Shown here: positions 17,956 to 26,402 of the stretch, piece after piece
Position numbering within the stretch: the stretch's first letter is position 1
How the letters are laid out: every line of letters starts with the position of its first letter
DNA from: CAZDQL01 sp964507325
GTDB lineage: Bacteria > Planctomycetota > UBA1135 > GCA-002686595
Direction: 5' to 3'
Assembly (NCBI GenBank): GCA_964507325.1
Contig: CAZDQL010000023.1
Location: 10,156-74,155 of the forward strand
Length of the DNA: 64,000 nt
Translations under genes and position numbers: made by a program
The notes under the pieces: generated by a model
What the model was told of the DNA's origin: nothing
Database searches by the model: none
Seen by the model: the letters and a program-made list of their open reading frames with translations, nothing else

Positions 17956-19184
17956 ACCAGACCCTCTCACTGCCCAGGGAGCGCATCGAGATCCTGCTGC
18001 TCGAGGGGATCCACCCCAGCGCGGCGGAGTACTTCGCGGAGTGTGGCTACAGCAACGTGGAGACGCTCTCGGGGGCGCTCCCGCGGGAGGAGCTCCAGCG
18101 ACGGCTGGCGAGCGCGTTCATGCTGGGAATCCGCTCGCGCACCGACCTCGACGCCGAGCTCATGCGCAGCGCGCGGAAGCTCTTCGCCATCGGTTGCTTC
18201 TGCATCGGGACCAACCAGGTCGAGCTGGAAGCCGCCGCCGACTGCGGCATGCCCGTCTTCAACGCCCCCCACGCGAGCACGCGCTCCGTCGCGGAGCTGG
18301 TCCTCGGCGAGGCGGTCATGCTGCTGCGCGGGATCTTCGCCAAGAGCTCCGCCGCACACCGCGGGGAGTGGCGCAAGAGCGCCAGCGAGAGCTTCGAGTG
18401 CCGCGGCAAGACGTTGGGGATCATCGGCTACGGCCACATCGGCTCCCAGGTGTCGGTGCTGGCGGAGGCCTTCGGCATGCGCGTGATCTTCCACGACATC
18501 GCGCCCAAGCTGCCCCTGGGCAATGCGCGCAGCATGGGCTCGCTCGAGGCACTGCTCAGCGAGGCGGACATCGTGACGCTGCACGTCCCCGACACACCGC
18601 AGACGCAGAACCTGATCGCGGGGGGCGAGCTGGAGCGCATGCGGCGCGGGTCCTATCTGATCAACGCCAGCCGCGGTCGCGTGGTCGACCTCGAAGCGCT
18701 GGCGGTCGCCCTGGAGGAGGGACGCCTCGCCGGGGCGGCGGTCGACGTCTTCCCCGCCGAGCCCTCCTCGACCAGCCGCCCTTTCGAGAGCCCCCTCCGC
18801 GGCCGGGAACAGGTGATCCTCACCCCCCACATCGGCGGCGCGACCCTCGAGGCGCAGGCGGAGATCGGGCGCGAGGTGGCGCGCAAGCTGGTTCTCTACA
18901 GCGATCGCGGTACGACGCTGGGCGCCGTCAACTTCCCCGAGCTGAACCTGGCCGAGCAGGAGCAGACGCACCGCATCCTGCACGTGCACCGCAACGTACC
19001 CGGCGTCCTGCAGCAGGTCGGGCAGGTCTTCGCCGAGCGGGAGATCAACGTGCTCGGGCAGTACCTGCAGACCAACCCGCGCCTCGGCTACGTCGTCACC
19101 GACATCGAGCGCAAGGGGGGCGCCGAGCTGCTCGAGGAGCTGCGCGCGGTGGAGGGGACGATCCGCACGCGCATCCTCTACTGA
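17949..19184 (+). CDS. serA: D-3-phosphoglycerate dehydrogenase with ACT domain
   Basis: Oxidises 3-phosphoglycerate to 3-phosphohydroxypyruvate with NAD+, the first step of serine synthesis. The 411-residue length and layout match the E. coli-type enzyme. The NAD-binding run LGIIGYGHIGSQVSVLAEA begins near residue 156. The catalytic Arg is in INASRGRVVD and the catalytic His in LTPHIGGATLEAQ. A C-terminal ACT domain (about 335-411, starting THRILHVHRNVPGVL) implies feedback control by serine. Overlap with serB suggests translational coupling. Confidence 0.92.
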   Translation: MLNQTLSLPRERIEILLLEGIHPSAAEYFAECGYSNVETLSGALPREELQRRLASAFMLGIRSRTDLDAELMRSARKLFAIGCFCIGTNQVELEAAADCGMPVFNAPHASTRSVAELVLGEAVMLLRGIFAKSSAAHRGEWRKSASESFECRGKTLGIIGYGHIGSQVSVLAEAFGMRVIFHDIAPKLPLGNARSMGSLEALLSEADIVTLHVPDTPQTQNLIAGGELERMRRGSYLINASRGRVVDLEALAVALEEGRLAGAAVDVFPAEPSSTSRPFESPLRGREQVILTPHIGGATLEAQAEIGREVARKLVLYSDRGTTLGAVNFPELNLAEQEQTHRILHVHRNVPGVLQQVGQVFAEREINVLGQYLQTNPRLGYVVTDIERKGGAELLEELRAVEGTIRTRILY

Positions 19185-19221
19185 GCCTTCCCAGGAGTCC
19201 CTGAGGGTAGAGCCCGAATCG

Positions 19222-20268
19222 ATGCTCAGCTTCAACCCAGGCCCCTCCCAGCTCGACGAGGCGACTCGCGACGAGCTGATCGAGATCGCCCGCTCGGACC
19301 TGCTGTCGGCCTCGCACCGCAGCCAGGCCTTCACGGAGGTCAGCCGCCGCGCCGTCGAGGGGATCCACGGCGCGCTCCGATTGCCCCGCTCCTTCGAGGT
19401 CTTCTACCAGCCCTCCGCCACGGCGGCGATGGAGTGCCTGCTGCGGAACCTGCGCATCGAGCGGCCCTGCCACCTGGTCAGCGGCGCCTTCTCGAAGCGC
19501 TTCTGCGAGACGGGGCGGCGCATCGGGCTCGCGGTGGAGGAGCTCCTCTTCCCCGGTGACGGGCCGCTGCGTTGGGCCACGGCGGGGATCCCGCAGGATG
19601 CCGACTTCCTCGCGGTCACGCACAACGAGACCAGCACGGGGCAGATGTGGCCGCGCGAGGAGCTCGAGGCGCTGCGCGCCGCTCATCCGCGAGCCCTGCT
19701 GGCGGTCGACGTCACCTCGTCGCTCGGTACCGTCGAGCTGCCCTGGGAGAGCGGCGACGCCTGGTTCGCGTCGGTGCAGAAGGCGCTCGGCCTCCCGGCT
19801 GGACTCGGGCTGCTCTGCCTGCGCCGGGAGGTCCTGGACGCTCGGCTCGATCCGTCCCGCGGGGTCGCCCCCTGGCAGGACCTCGAGGTCATGCGGCAGA
19901 AGATGGCCCGCTTCCAGACCCTCGAGACCCCCAACGTCCTGGCGATCGCCCTCCTCGCGCGGCGCCTGGAGCGCTGGGACGCCGCCGAGATCCTCTCGCA
20001 GCTCAGGCGCAAGGCGCAGGCGATCGAGACGGCGGACCTCCCCTGGCGCCCCCACGTCACCGATCCCGCCTGGCGATCGATCAGCATCGCGAACCTCCAG
20101 GTCGAGCAGCCGGAGCGCTGGCACGCGGTGGCGCGCGACGGGGGCTTCCTCCTGGGCAGCGGCTACGGACAGGCGCGGGCGACCCACCTGCGCATCGCCA
20201 ACTTCCCGGCGACGACCCTCGCGGACGTGGAGCGGCTGCTCGGGACGCTGGGAAGAGGGATCGGGTAG
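19222..20268 (+). CDS. serC: Phosphoserine aminotransferase (class V PLP enzyme)
   Basis: Transfers an amino group from glutamate to 3-phosphohydroxypyruvate, the middle step between SerA and SerB. The 348-residue protein begins SFNPGPSQL, as SerC does (F-x-x-G-P). It has the cofactor Asp in ALLAVDVTSSLGT and the PLP Lys in ASVQKALGLPAGLG (about residue 186), and binding residues in HNETSTG. Slightly shorter than E. coli SerC (362). Lies 37 bp after serA, completing the three-enzyme pathway. A general class V aminotransferase is the alternative. Confidence 0.85.
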   Translation: MLSFNPGPSQLDEATRDELIEIARSDLLSASHRSQAFTEVSRRAVEGIHGALRLPRSFEVFYQPSATAAMECLLRNLRIERPCHLVSGAFSKRFCETGRRIGLAVEELLFPGDGPLRWATAGIPQDADFLAVTHNETSTGQMWPREELEALRAAHPRALLAVDVTSSLGTVELPWESGDAWFASVQKALGLPAGLGLLCLRREVLDARLDPSRGVAPWQDLEVMRQKMARFQTLETPNVLAIALLARRLERWDAAEILSQLRRKAQAIETADLPWRPHVTDPAWRSISIANLQVEQPERWHAVARDGGFLLGSGYGQARATHLRIANFPATTLADVERLLGTLGRGIG

Positions 20269-20274
20269 GGCGGA

Positions 20275-21849
20275 CTAGAGCTCCTTCCCCCCCAACCCCG
20301 GGTGATCGGGAGCGATCCGCTCCGCGCGGAAGAGCGCCTTCTCGGGGACCCCGCCGGGGCCCCCGCGGCCGCCCGGACCGCCTCCGGGCCCACCCCCCGG
20401 TCCGCCACCGGGAGGGCCACGGCGTCCGTCGCGGCCGAAGGGAGGGGGCGGGCCGGCGCGCCTGCCAGCGTCCTCTCCCTCCCCCCTCGGCGGGGGCGGG
20501 CCCTCGGCCACGTCACCGCCGTGGGGGCTCTCGTAGTCCCAGACGATCTCACCTGCGCTCGTCACCTCGAAGATGCGCCCCTCCGTCCCCTGGCAGATCA
20601 GGGTGTTGCCGTTCGGCAGACGTTGCGCGCCGGAGATGAAGGGGGCGGTGAAGCGCTCCCCCTCCCCCATGCCGTAGCTCCAGACCACCTCGGCCTGCGA
20701 GAAGCGCGCCTCGGAGTCGAAGGAGGGCAGGGCGAGCTGGTCCACGCTCGCACGGCCGCCTCCGGGGCGGCCTTCGCCGTTGTTGAAGACCAGGATCTGG
20801 ACCTTCCCCGACGCGCTGTCGGAGAGCCAGCGCGCGTCGTGCTGCACGAAGAGGCGCTGGTCCGCTTCGTCGCCGGCGTTGTGGGTGCGCGGGTTGCCCC
20901 AGCGCCAGAGGAGGTCTCCCGCGGGTCCGGCGGCCTCCGCGGTGGTGGTGTCGTGGTCGATGACCCAGACCTCGGAGAAGCTGCGCACGCTGAGCAGGAT
21001 CAGGTCCCGCTCGGCGTCGTAGGCGACGCTGTTCGAGTGCAGCCAGTCGGCTCCTCCGCCGGGGCCTCCGCGGCGGCGGCCGCGCCCGCGCGGGTCGGCC
21101 TCCTCTTGCTCCTGCTCCTCGTCACCCCCCGCGTAGCCCATGGCGCGCATCTGGCGCTCCAGCTCCTCCTGCCGGCGGAGTTCGGCAGCGGTCAGCTTGC
21201 GAGCGCGCCGCAGATCGCCGTTGACGTCGATCCGCTCAGGGTGGGCGGCGACCTCGCCGTAGTTCGCGAGCTCAGGGTCGCGGTCCTGGATCAGGTGGTC
21301 CCAGGCGTGCCACTCCCAGACGACCCGTCCCCCATCGGTCCCCTGGGGCTCCAGCTCGAGGATCCAGTCGGGCCAGAAGCCCTGCTCCGAGAGGCGCTCC
21401 GGGTCGCGGCCGGCGGCCAGCGCCTCCTCGCGGCCCTTGCGCTCCCAGGCGATCAGCAGGACGTTGCCGTTCGGCAGGGGCTCGATGTCGTGGTGCTGGA
21501 GGGCGCTCTCGCTGGAGAGCTCGTAGTCCCAGAGCACGGTTCCGTCCCAAGCCAGCCGCTGCACGCCGCCGCCTTGACCACCTCCGTGGAAGGTCGAGTT
21601 GCCGTCCACTCGACAGCAGCGCAGGAGGCTGCCGTCTTCCAGGAGGTAGACCGCGTTGCCGGGGGCGTGCTCGCTCTCCCAGCGGTGGACCACCTCCCCC
21701 TGCATGTCGACCAGGAAGGTCGTGCGCGAGCGCATCGGTGCGAGCAAGGTGTAGCCCTGGCAGGCGCCCGCTTCGTTCTTGACCAAGCCGCGCTGGGCGG
21801 CGACGGGAGCGGCGAGGACGATCGAGAGCAGGAGGATTGAAGTACGCAT
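20275..21849 (-). CDS. Exported arylsulfotransferase (ASST)-family propeller protein
   Basis: A 524-residue protein with a signal peptide (MRTSILLLSIVLAAPVAAQ). The propeller repeats are of the ASST type: TTFLVDMQGEVVHRW, LQHHDIEPLPNGNVLLI, DWLHSNSVAYDAERD, FVQHDARWLSD and GAQRLPNGNTLICQG. The His residues in HHDIEP, DWLHSN and VQHDAR occupy places where ASST enzymes keep catalytic His. The family moves sulfate groups between phenolic donors and acceptors outside the cytoplasm. Two low-complexity stretches rich in Gly, Arg and Pro are inserted, one internal (DPRGRGRRRGGPGGG) and one near the C-terminus. Activity is not proven. It converges with serC with 6 bp between. Confidence 0.7.
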   Translation of the reverse strand: MRTSILLLSIVLAAPVAAQRGLVKNEAGACQGYTLLAPMRSRTTFLVDMQGEVVHRWESEHAPGNAVYLLEDGSLLRCCRVDGNSTFHGGGQGGGVQRLAWDGTVLWDYELSSESALQHHDIEPLPNGNVLLIAWERKGREEALAAGRDPERLSEQGFWPDWILELEPQGTDGGRVVWEWHAWDHLIQDRDPELANYGEVAAHPERIDVNGDLRRARKLTAAELRRQEELERQMRAMGYAGGDEEQEQEEADPRGRGRRRGGPGGGADWLHSNSVAYDAERDLILLSVRSFSEVWVIDHDTTTAEAAGPAGDLLWRWGNPRTHNAGDEADQRLFVQHDARWLSDSASGKVQILVFNNGEGRPGGGRASVDQLALPSFDSEARFSQAEVVWSYGMGEGERFTAPFISGAQRLPNGNTLICQGTEGRIFEVTSAGEIVWDYESPHGGDVAEGPPPPRGEGEDAGRRAGPPPPFGRDGRRGPPGGGPGGGPGGGPGGRGGPGGVPEKALFRAERIAPDHPGLGGKEL

Positions 21850-22037
21850 GCCATCATCTTCGTTCGCGAGCGCCGCGACGCCAGGGACTTGGAGTCAGTC
21901 GCAGCGTTCCTGTTGCCATCGGCAACTGCGCCGACGCGCTGGCGAAGTTGTGCGCCTCGAATGTGTTCGAAACCTTGCGCCGGCTTCAGAACTTCGAGGG
22001 GACGTCGACAGCGCAGCGCATCCGCGCGCCCGCCGCT

Positions 22038-22565
22038 TCACTTGACCCGCACCAGATCGAAGGCGTGCCGCCCCATCTCCTGCTCGCCGCGCATCTGCAC
22101 CCATTCGCACCTGATGTGGTCCGCGTCGACGAAGGTGATGCGACCCGCGTGCATGTGAGGGTCTTCCGGCGTCTGCATGTTCCCCACCTGGATGCACTCG
22201 AAGGCCAACTCGTCGCGGGAGTCGGTCGGCACCCGGTGCATGTGGGGCTGGTTGCCGATGGCGCAGTAGTGGGTCAGCGCCAGCCCCTGGCCGTCCATGT
22301 GGTAGACGCTGATCATCTCGTGGTCGGTCCCCATGAAGAGCGTCTCCAGGACGGCGTGGCCCGCCGCGGTCACCCGGAAGGACCAGGGGATGGGCTCTTG
22401 CCCCTCCACACGCCAGTCCCCCGCCAGGGACTTGAGGCGCTCGAAGTCGCGCTCCGCCTGGGTGGGGGGAACCTCCTGGCTGGGCGGGGTGGAGAGGGCG
22501 GCGTGGCCCCCGACGGCGAGCAGGGCCGCCGCGGCGAGGCATTGCAGACTGCGGGTGGGAGACAT
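22038..22565 (-). CDS. Small exported protein, DUF1579-like
   Basis: A 175-residue protein with a signal peptide (SLQCLAAAALLAVGGHAA) and one beta-rich domain. The runs SLAGDWRVEGQEPIPW and HAVLETLFMGTDHEMISVYH resemble DUF1579-type proteins, which look like lipocalin-style barrels. Several His residues (HYCAIGNQPHMHR, DPHMHAGR) could bind a ligand or metal. The role is unknown. Lies 27 bp after the lipoprotein gene upstream on the same strand, probably one transcript. Confidence 0.6.
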   Translation of the reverse strand: MSPTRSLQCLAAAALLAVGGHAALSTPPSQEVPPTQAERDFERLKSLAGDWRVEGQEPIPWSFRVTAAGHAVLETLFMGTDHEMISVYHMDGQGLALTHYCAIGNQPHMHRVPTDSRDELAFECIQVGNMQTPEDPHMHAGRITFVDADHIRCEWVQMRGEQEMGRHAFDLVRVK

Positions 22566-22592
22566 GCTGGCTCCAAGGGGGTTCTCGGGGGG

Positions 22593-23060
22593 TCAGTCGA
22601 GCAGCGCCTGGAAGCGGGCCAGGACGGGACCGAGCAGGTGGGACACGTCGACGTCGTCGGCGTAGCGCTCCCGTAGGGCGTCGACCCGGGCCTTCAGCTC
22701 GGCGCGCTCCGGCAGCTCCGCCACCACCTTGGCGAGCCAACCCTCGGCTTGGTCGAGGGTGGCCGCGAGTCCGCGCGCCAGGTCGGCGGCGGCCTCGGAG
22801 TCGCGCGCCTCCTCCAGGTGGGTGACGCTCCACTCGAGGACCTCGAGGGCCTTGCCGCGCAGGGCGGCGGGGGAGAGCAGGTCCGGATCGAGGTCCGCCA
22901 AGCCGTCCGCGGCGGCTCCAACCGTGTCTCCGAACGCCCTCCAGCTCGCGTCGAGGGCGTCTTCGGTGGTCTCCTTGGCCGCGACGGTGGTCTCTTCGCT
23001 GCAGGCGGCGGAGAGGGCCAGGGGGAGGAGGCAGAGGAAGGTCGGGATCGGGGCGTTCAT
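22593..23060 (-). CDS. Small helical lipoprotein of unknown function
   Basis: A 155-residue protein. The N-terminus FLCLLPLALSAACSEE has a lipobox (SAAC) for lipid attachment at the Cys near residue 20. The rest is predicted helical from its Ala/Leu/Glu-rich heptad-like pattern (SWRAFGDTVGAAADGLADL, LERARD-type runs), possibly a coiled-coil bundle. No family recognised. Divergent from the amidohydrolase gene across 70 bp. Confidence 0.6.
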   Translation of the reverse strand: MNAPIPTFLCLLPLALSAACSEETTVAAKETTEDALDASWRAFGDTVGAAADGLADLDPDLLSPAALRGKALEVLEWSVTHLEEARDSEAAADLARGLAATLDQAEGWLAKVVAELPERAELKARVDALRERYADDVDVSHLLGPVLARFQALLD

Positions 23061-23130
23061 GCCCCTATGCTACCCGGCGCAGCCGAACCCCTTCGATCCG
23101 AGGCCCTGCGCCCGGCTGCTCGCCCTGGCC

Positions 23131-24783
23131 ATGTCCCCCACCCCCTTCCCCCGAGTGCCCCCCGCCGATCTGGTGCTCGTGGGAGGACGCATCGTCACCC
23201 TCGAGGAGAGCCCCTGCGAGGTGGAAGCGCTGGCCGCGCGGGGCGGGCGCATCGTGGCCCTCGGCAGCCGCTCCGAGATCGAAGGGCACATCGGCGACGA
23301 GACCCGTGTCCTCGATCTCGCCGGCCAGCTGGCTCTCCCCGGCTTCATCGAGAGCCACGCCCACCTGCTGTGGCTCGGCGATTCCAAGGTGCAGCTCGAC
23401 CTGGCCCGCGCGGCGAGCTGGGAGGAGATCGTCGCCAGGGTCGCCGCCGCCGCGGAGGAGGCGCGCCCCGGCGAGCTGATCCGCGGCCGCGGTTGGCACC
23501 AGGAGCAGTGGGAGCGCCGACCGGAGCCAGCGCTGGCGGGCTTCCCCGATCACGCCAGTCTCTCGGCGGTGAGCCCGGAGAACCCCGTGCTGCTCGAGCA
23601 CGCCAGCTGCCACGCGAGCTTCGCCAATGCGGCGGCGATGGCCGCCTGCGGGATCGACGCCGGGACCCCCGACCCGGTGGGGGGACGCATCGTGCGCGAC
23701 GGCGATGGGGCGCCCACCGGGGTCTTCCTCGAGACTGCCGAGGAGCTCCTCCAGCGAGTGCAGGCGACCGCCACGCCCCCCGATCCCCGGCGCCTGGTGG
23801 AGCTCGCCCGGGACGAGTGTCTGGCCCACGGGATCACCAGCTTCCACGACGCGGGCGCGAGCTTCGAGACGGTGGACCTCCTGCGCGAGATGGCGGAGGA
23901 GGGTTCCCTCGGCCTGCGCCTGTGGGTCATGCTCGGCGAGCCGAACGAGCGGCTGGTGACGCGCCTCGACGACTTCCCGTGGGTCGGCTACGCCGACCAC
24001 CACCTGACCGTGCGCGCCATCAAGCGCTTCTCCGACGGCGCCCTCGGCTCCCGCGGCGCCTGGTTCCTGGAGCCCTACAGCGACCGCCCCGAGAGCGCGG
24101 GACTCAACACCACTCCCATCGCCGAGATCGAGGAGACGGCGCGCATCGCGCTCGCCGCCGACCTGCAGCTCTGCACCCACGCCATCGGAGACCGCGCCAA
24201 CCGGGAGGTGCTCGACCTCTACCAGCGCGCCTTCGCCACCCTCGAGGATGCCGAGGATGGCCCACGCCGCCGCTGGCGCATCGAGCACGCCCAGCACCTG
24301 CACCCCGACGACGTCCCGCGCTTCAGGGAGCTCGGGGTGACCGTCTGCTTCCAAGGGATCCACTGCACCTCCGACGCGACCTGGGTCCCCGCGCGCCTGG
24401 GGGAGGAGCGCGCGCGCACGGGGGCCTACCCCTGGCGCTCCCTGCTCGACGCCGGGGCGCGCCTCTCCAACGGCACCGACGCGCCGGTGGAGCCGGTCGA
24501 CCCCCTGCGCTCTCTCCACGCCACCCTCACCCGGCGCCTCGCCGACGGCAGCCGCTTCCACCCGGAGCAGTGTCTGACGCGCAGCGAGGCGCTGCGCTCC
24601 TACACCCTGGGCGGCGCCTACGCGGCCTGCGAGGAGCAGCTCAAGGGCTCCCTCGCCCCCGGCAAGCTGGCGGATCTGGTGGTGCTCGACACCGATCTCC
24701 TCACCTGTTCCGTCGAGGAGATCCCCACCGCTCGCGTGCTGGCCACCATCGTCGGCGGCCGCGTGCTCTACGAGGCGCCTTGA
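23131..24783 (+). CDS. Amidohydrolase family 3 (YtcJ-like) metal-dependent hydrolase
   Basis: A 550-residue TIM-barrel hydrolase of the amidohydrolase superfamily. The N-terminal small beta domain begins ADLVLVGGRIVTLEE. The metal ligands appear in FIESHAHLLWLG (about residue 73), CTHAIGDRANREVLD, WRIEHAQHLHPDD and LSNGTDAPVEPVDP. The end returns to the small domain (GKLADLVVLDTDLL). YtcJ-type enzymes cleave N-acyl or formamide bonds in the cytoplasm, and the substrate here is unknown. The ATG at 23131 is chosen because VLVGGRIVTLEE normally lies within the first 25 residues. The next gene starts 2 bp after its stop. Confidence 0.85.
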   Translation: MSPTPFPRVPPADLVLVGGRIVTLEESPCEVEALAARGGRIVALGSRSEIEGHIGDETRVLDLAGQLALPGFIESHAHLLWLGDSKVQLDLARAASWEEIVARVAAAAEEARPGELIRGRGWHQEQWERRPEPALAGFPDHASLSAVSPENPVLLEHASCHASFANAAAMAACGIDAGTPDPVGGRIVRDGDGAPTGVFLETAEELLQRVQATATPPDPRRLVELARDECLAHGITSFHDAGASFETVDLLREMAEEGSLGLRLWVMLGEPNERLVTRLDDFPWVGYADHHLTVRAIKRFSDGALGSRGAWFLEPYSDRPESAGLNTTPIAEIEETARIALAADLQLCTHAIGDRANREVLDLYQRAFATLEDAEDGPRRRWRIEHAQHLHPDDVPRFRELGVTVCFQGIHCTSDATWVPARLGEERARTGAYPWRSLLDAGARLSNGTDAPVEPVDPLRSLHATLTRRLADGSRFHPEQCLTRSEALRSYTLGGAYAACEEQLKGSLAPGKLADLVVLDTDLLTCSVEEIPTARVLATIVGGRVLYEAP

Positions 24784-24785
24784 AG

Positions 24786-25233
24786 ATGCCCCGCCGCCGT
24801 CGCGCCCGCTTCCACGTCGCCCTGCTGGCCCTCTTGGGCGCGGCGGGGATCGGGGTGGGCGCCTTTGCGCCGGCGGTGCGCATCGACCTCTACGGCACCC
24901 TGCGCTACTGGGACCTGGTGGGCCCGGAGAAGTACGGCGTGCTGGCGGCCACCGCCCTGGCCCTGCCGGGGATCTACGGGCGACGCCACGGCCTGATCGT
25001 CCTGGCCACCCTCGGGCTCTGGGGTGCCAGCGCCTACCCCTGGATCAAGGGCTGGATCGCGCCGGAGCGCCACGGCTTGCTGGCACGGGTGGTGCGCGCG
25101 GTCACGCGTCCGCTGACCGAGATGGCGGAGCAGGTGCTCATCGAATACGGGATGATCCACCTCGAATGGGGCGCGGTTGCTTTCCTGGGGGGGGCTCTGG
25201 TCCTGACGGTGGCGGGGGTGCTGGCACTGGTCG
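24786..25233 (+). CDS. Small membrane protein, interrupted by the assembly gap
   Basis: The ATG at 24786 follows the amidohydrolase TGA directly. The visible 149 residues have helices at RFHVALLALLGAAGIGVGAF, YGVLAATALALPGIYG, LIVLATLGLWGASAYPWI and WGAVAFLGGALVLTVAGVLAL, so about four membrane spans. It then meets the Ns. If the gap is artefactual (the same 13 bases occur on both sides in the same phase), the frame continues as GRRSPRARCARSGPTR and stops at 25361-25363. No family recognised; the short basic tail would be cytoplasmic. Confidence 0.6.
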
Positions 25234-25298
25234 NNNNNNNNNNCCCCCCCCCCCCCCCCCCGCCCCCCCGCCCCCCCCCCCCCCCCCCCCCCCCCCCG
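25234..25298. other. Scaffold gap (10 N) plus poly-C artefact
   Basis: Ten Ns at 25234-25243 are followed by about 55 bases that are all C apart from two Gs. This looks like a sequencing or assembly artefact (poly-G read tails seen on the other strand) at a contig end. The 13 bases ctggcactggtcg stand immediately before the Ns (25221-25233) and again after the poly-C (25301-25313), so the two contigs probably overlap there. Reading frames across this block should not be trusted. Confidence 0.85.
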
Positions 25299-26402
25299 CC
25301 CTGGCACTGGTCGGACGGCGTTCACCGCGCGCGCGTTGCGCCCGGTCCGGTCCCACTCGATGAGGCCGGTCACCCCCTCCCAGGGGGAGAGGGTCCACAG
25401 GGCGTCGCGGATCTCGGTGCGGTCGAGCCCCGCGCGGCGGATCGCCGCCACGAGCAGCCGGGTGGCGTCGAAGGTGTGGGCCGCGGCGTAGTCAGGGGCA
25501 TGGCCCACGCGGGCGCTGAAACGCGCGTGGAAGGACTTGGGGGGCGGCTCGTTCACCCGCGGCTCCCAGAGTTGGGGCAGGAGCACTCCCTCGGCGACGG
25601 CACCGGCGCACTCCAGGAAGCGGCGCCCCGCGAGCGCCGGCCCCCCCACCACCGTCGTGTCCAGCTCGCGCGCGCGCAGGGCCGCGACGAAGCGCGCCCC
25701 CGCGGCCGGGGGGGCGAGCAGCGCCAGGGCACTGGCCTCCTCCAGCGCGTCGAGGTGCCGCTCGAAGGAGCGTTCGTCGGGGGCGAAGTGCAGGTGCCCC
25801 GCCAGGGGGACCTCCAGCTCGCTCAGCTCGCCGACGAGGGCCTTGGCGGTCTCGCGTGAGTCGTGGTCGGTGGCGGAGACGATCGCGATCTCCCCGCCGC
25901 GCGCCTCTGCGATCAGGGTGCGTGCGAGCAGGGCGGCGATGGCGCGATCGGAGGGCGCGCAGGAGAAGATCCAGGGCACGTTGGCCAGGTTGGCGCTCTG
26001 GTCGGTGCTGGAGGGGTTGACGAAGACCAGGCGCGCCTTGGCGCTCACCTGCTCGACGAGGTGCGCCGCGGAGCCGTCGGGGGAGCCGAGCAGGGCCCAC
26101 ACCCGCTGGTCGTAGGTCACCCGCGCCAGCTCGGCGATGCCGGTGCCCCAGGGGTCCTCCGACCAGACCGGGATCAAGCGGAAGGGGCGCCCCTCGAAGC
26201 CCCCCGCGCGGTTGGCATCCGCGATCGCGAACTCGGCGGCTCGCCAGGGGTCGAGCTCGCTGCCGCGCGCATCCTTGTCACCGTGGGGACCGAACCAGGC
26301 GATCCCCACCGGCCGCGCCCCTCCATCCGCCTCCTGCGCCGGCGCCTGGGCGAAAGCCGCACCGGCGAGGAAGAGCGGCGCGAGGGAGCGCCAGGGACTC
26401 AC
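25299..26402 (-). CDS. Exported periplasmic-binding-protein (Peripla_BP_6-like) protein, 3' end lost in gap
   Basis: Begins with GTG at 26402, overlapping the stop of the previous gene. A signal peptide (SLAPLFLAGAAFAQAPAQ) is followed by a branched-chain-amino-acid-receptor fold: PVGIAWFGPHGDKDARGSE, AAEFAIADANRAGGFEGRPF, VWALLGSPDGSAAHLVEQV, IPWIFSCAPSDRAI-like run and IAIVSATDHDSRETAKAL. The fold ends near DALWTLSPWEGVTGLIEWDRTGRN, typical of the last beta-strands. About 360 residues are reliable; the C-terminal tail enters the poly-C and N block. No ABC permease or ATPase genes are near, so it is more likely a sensor or carrier for the neighbouring redox proteins than a transporter part. 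Confidence 0.7.

Noticed and set aside
20340..20420. Short-period GGGPGGG-coding repeat as a CRISPR array or tandem-repeat locus
   Set aside because: It is a low-complexity protein segment in frame; there are no spacers or constant-length direct repeats.
25222..25236. TGGCAC as the -24 box of a sigma-54 promoter
   Set aside because: No TTGC-type -12 element at the required spacing, and it lies inside a coding region.
25244..25298. Poly-C as a genuine simple repeat encoding poly-Pro or poly-Gly
   Set aside because: It lies next to Ns and between two copies of one 13-mer, as expected for a read artefact at contig ends.
25221..25313. The repeated 13-mer as an attachment site or target duplication
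   Set aside because: The only thing between the copies is Ns and poly-C; contig overlap explains it better.
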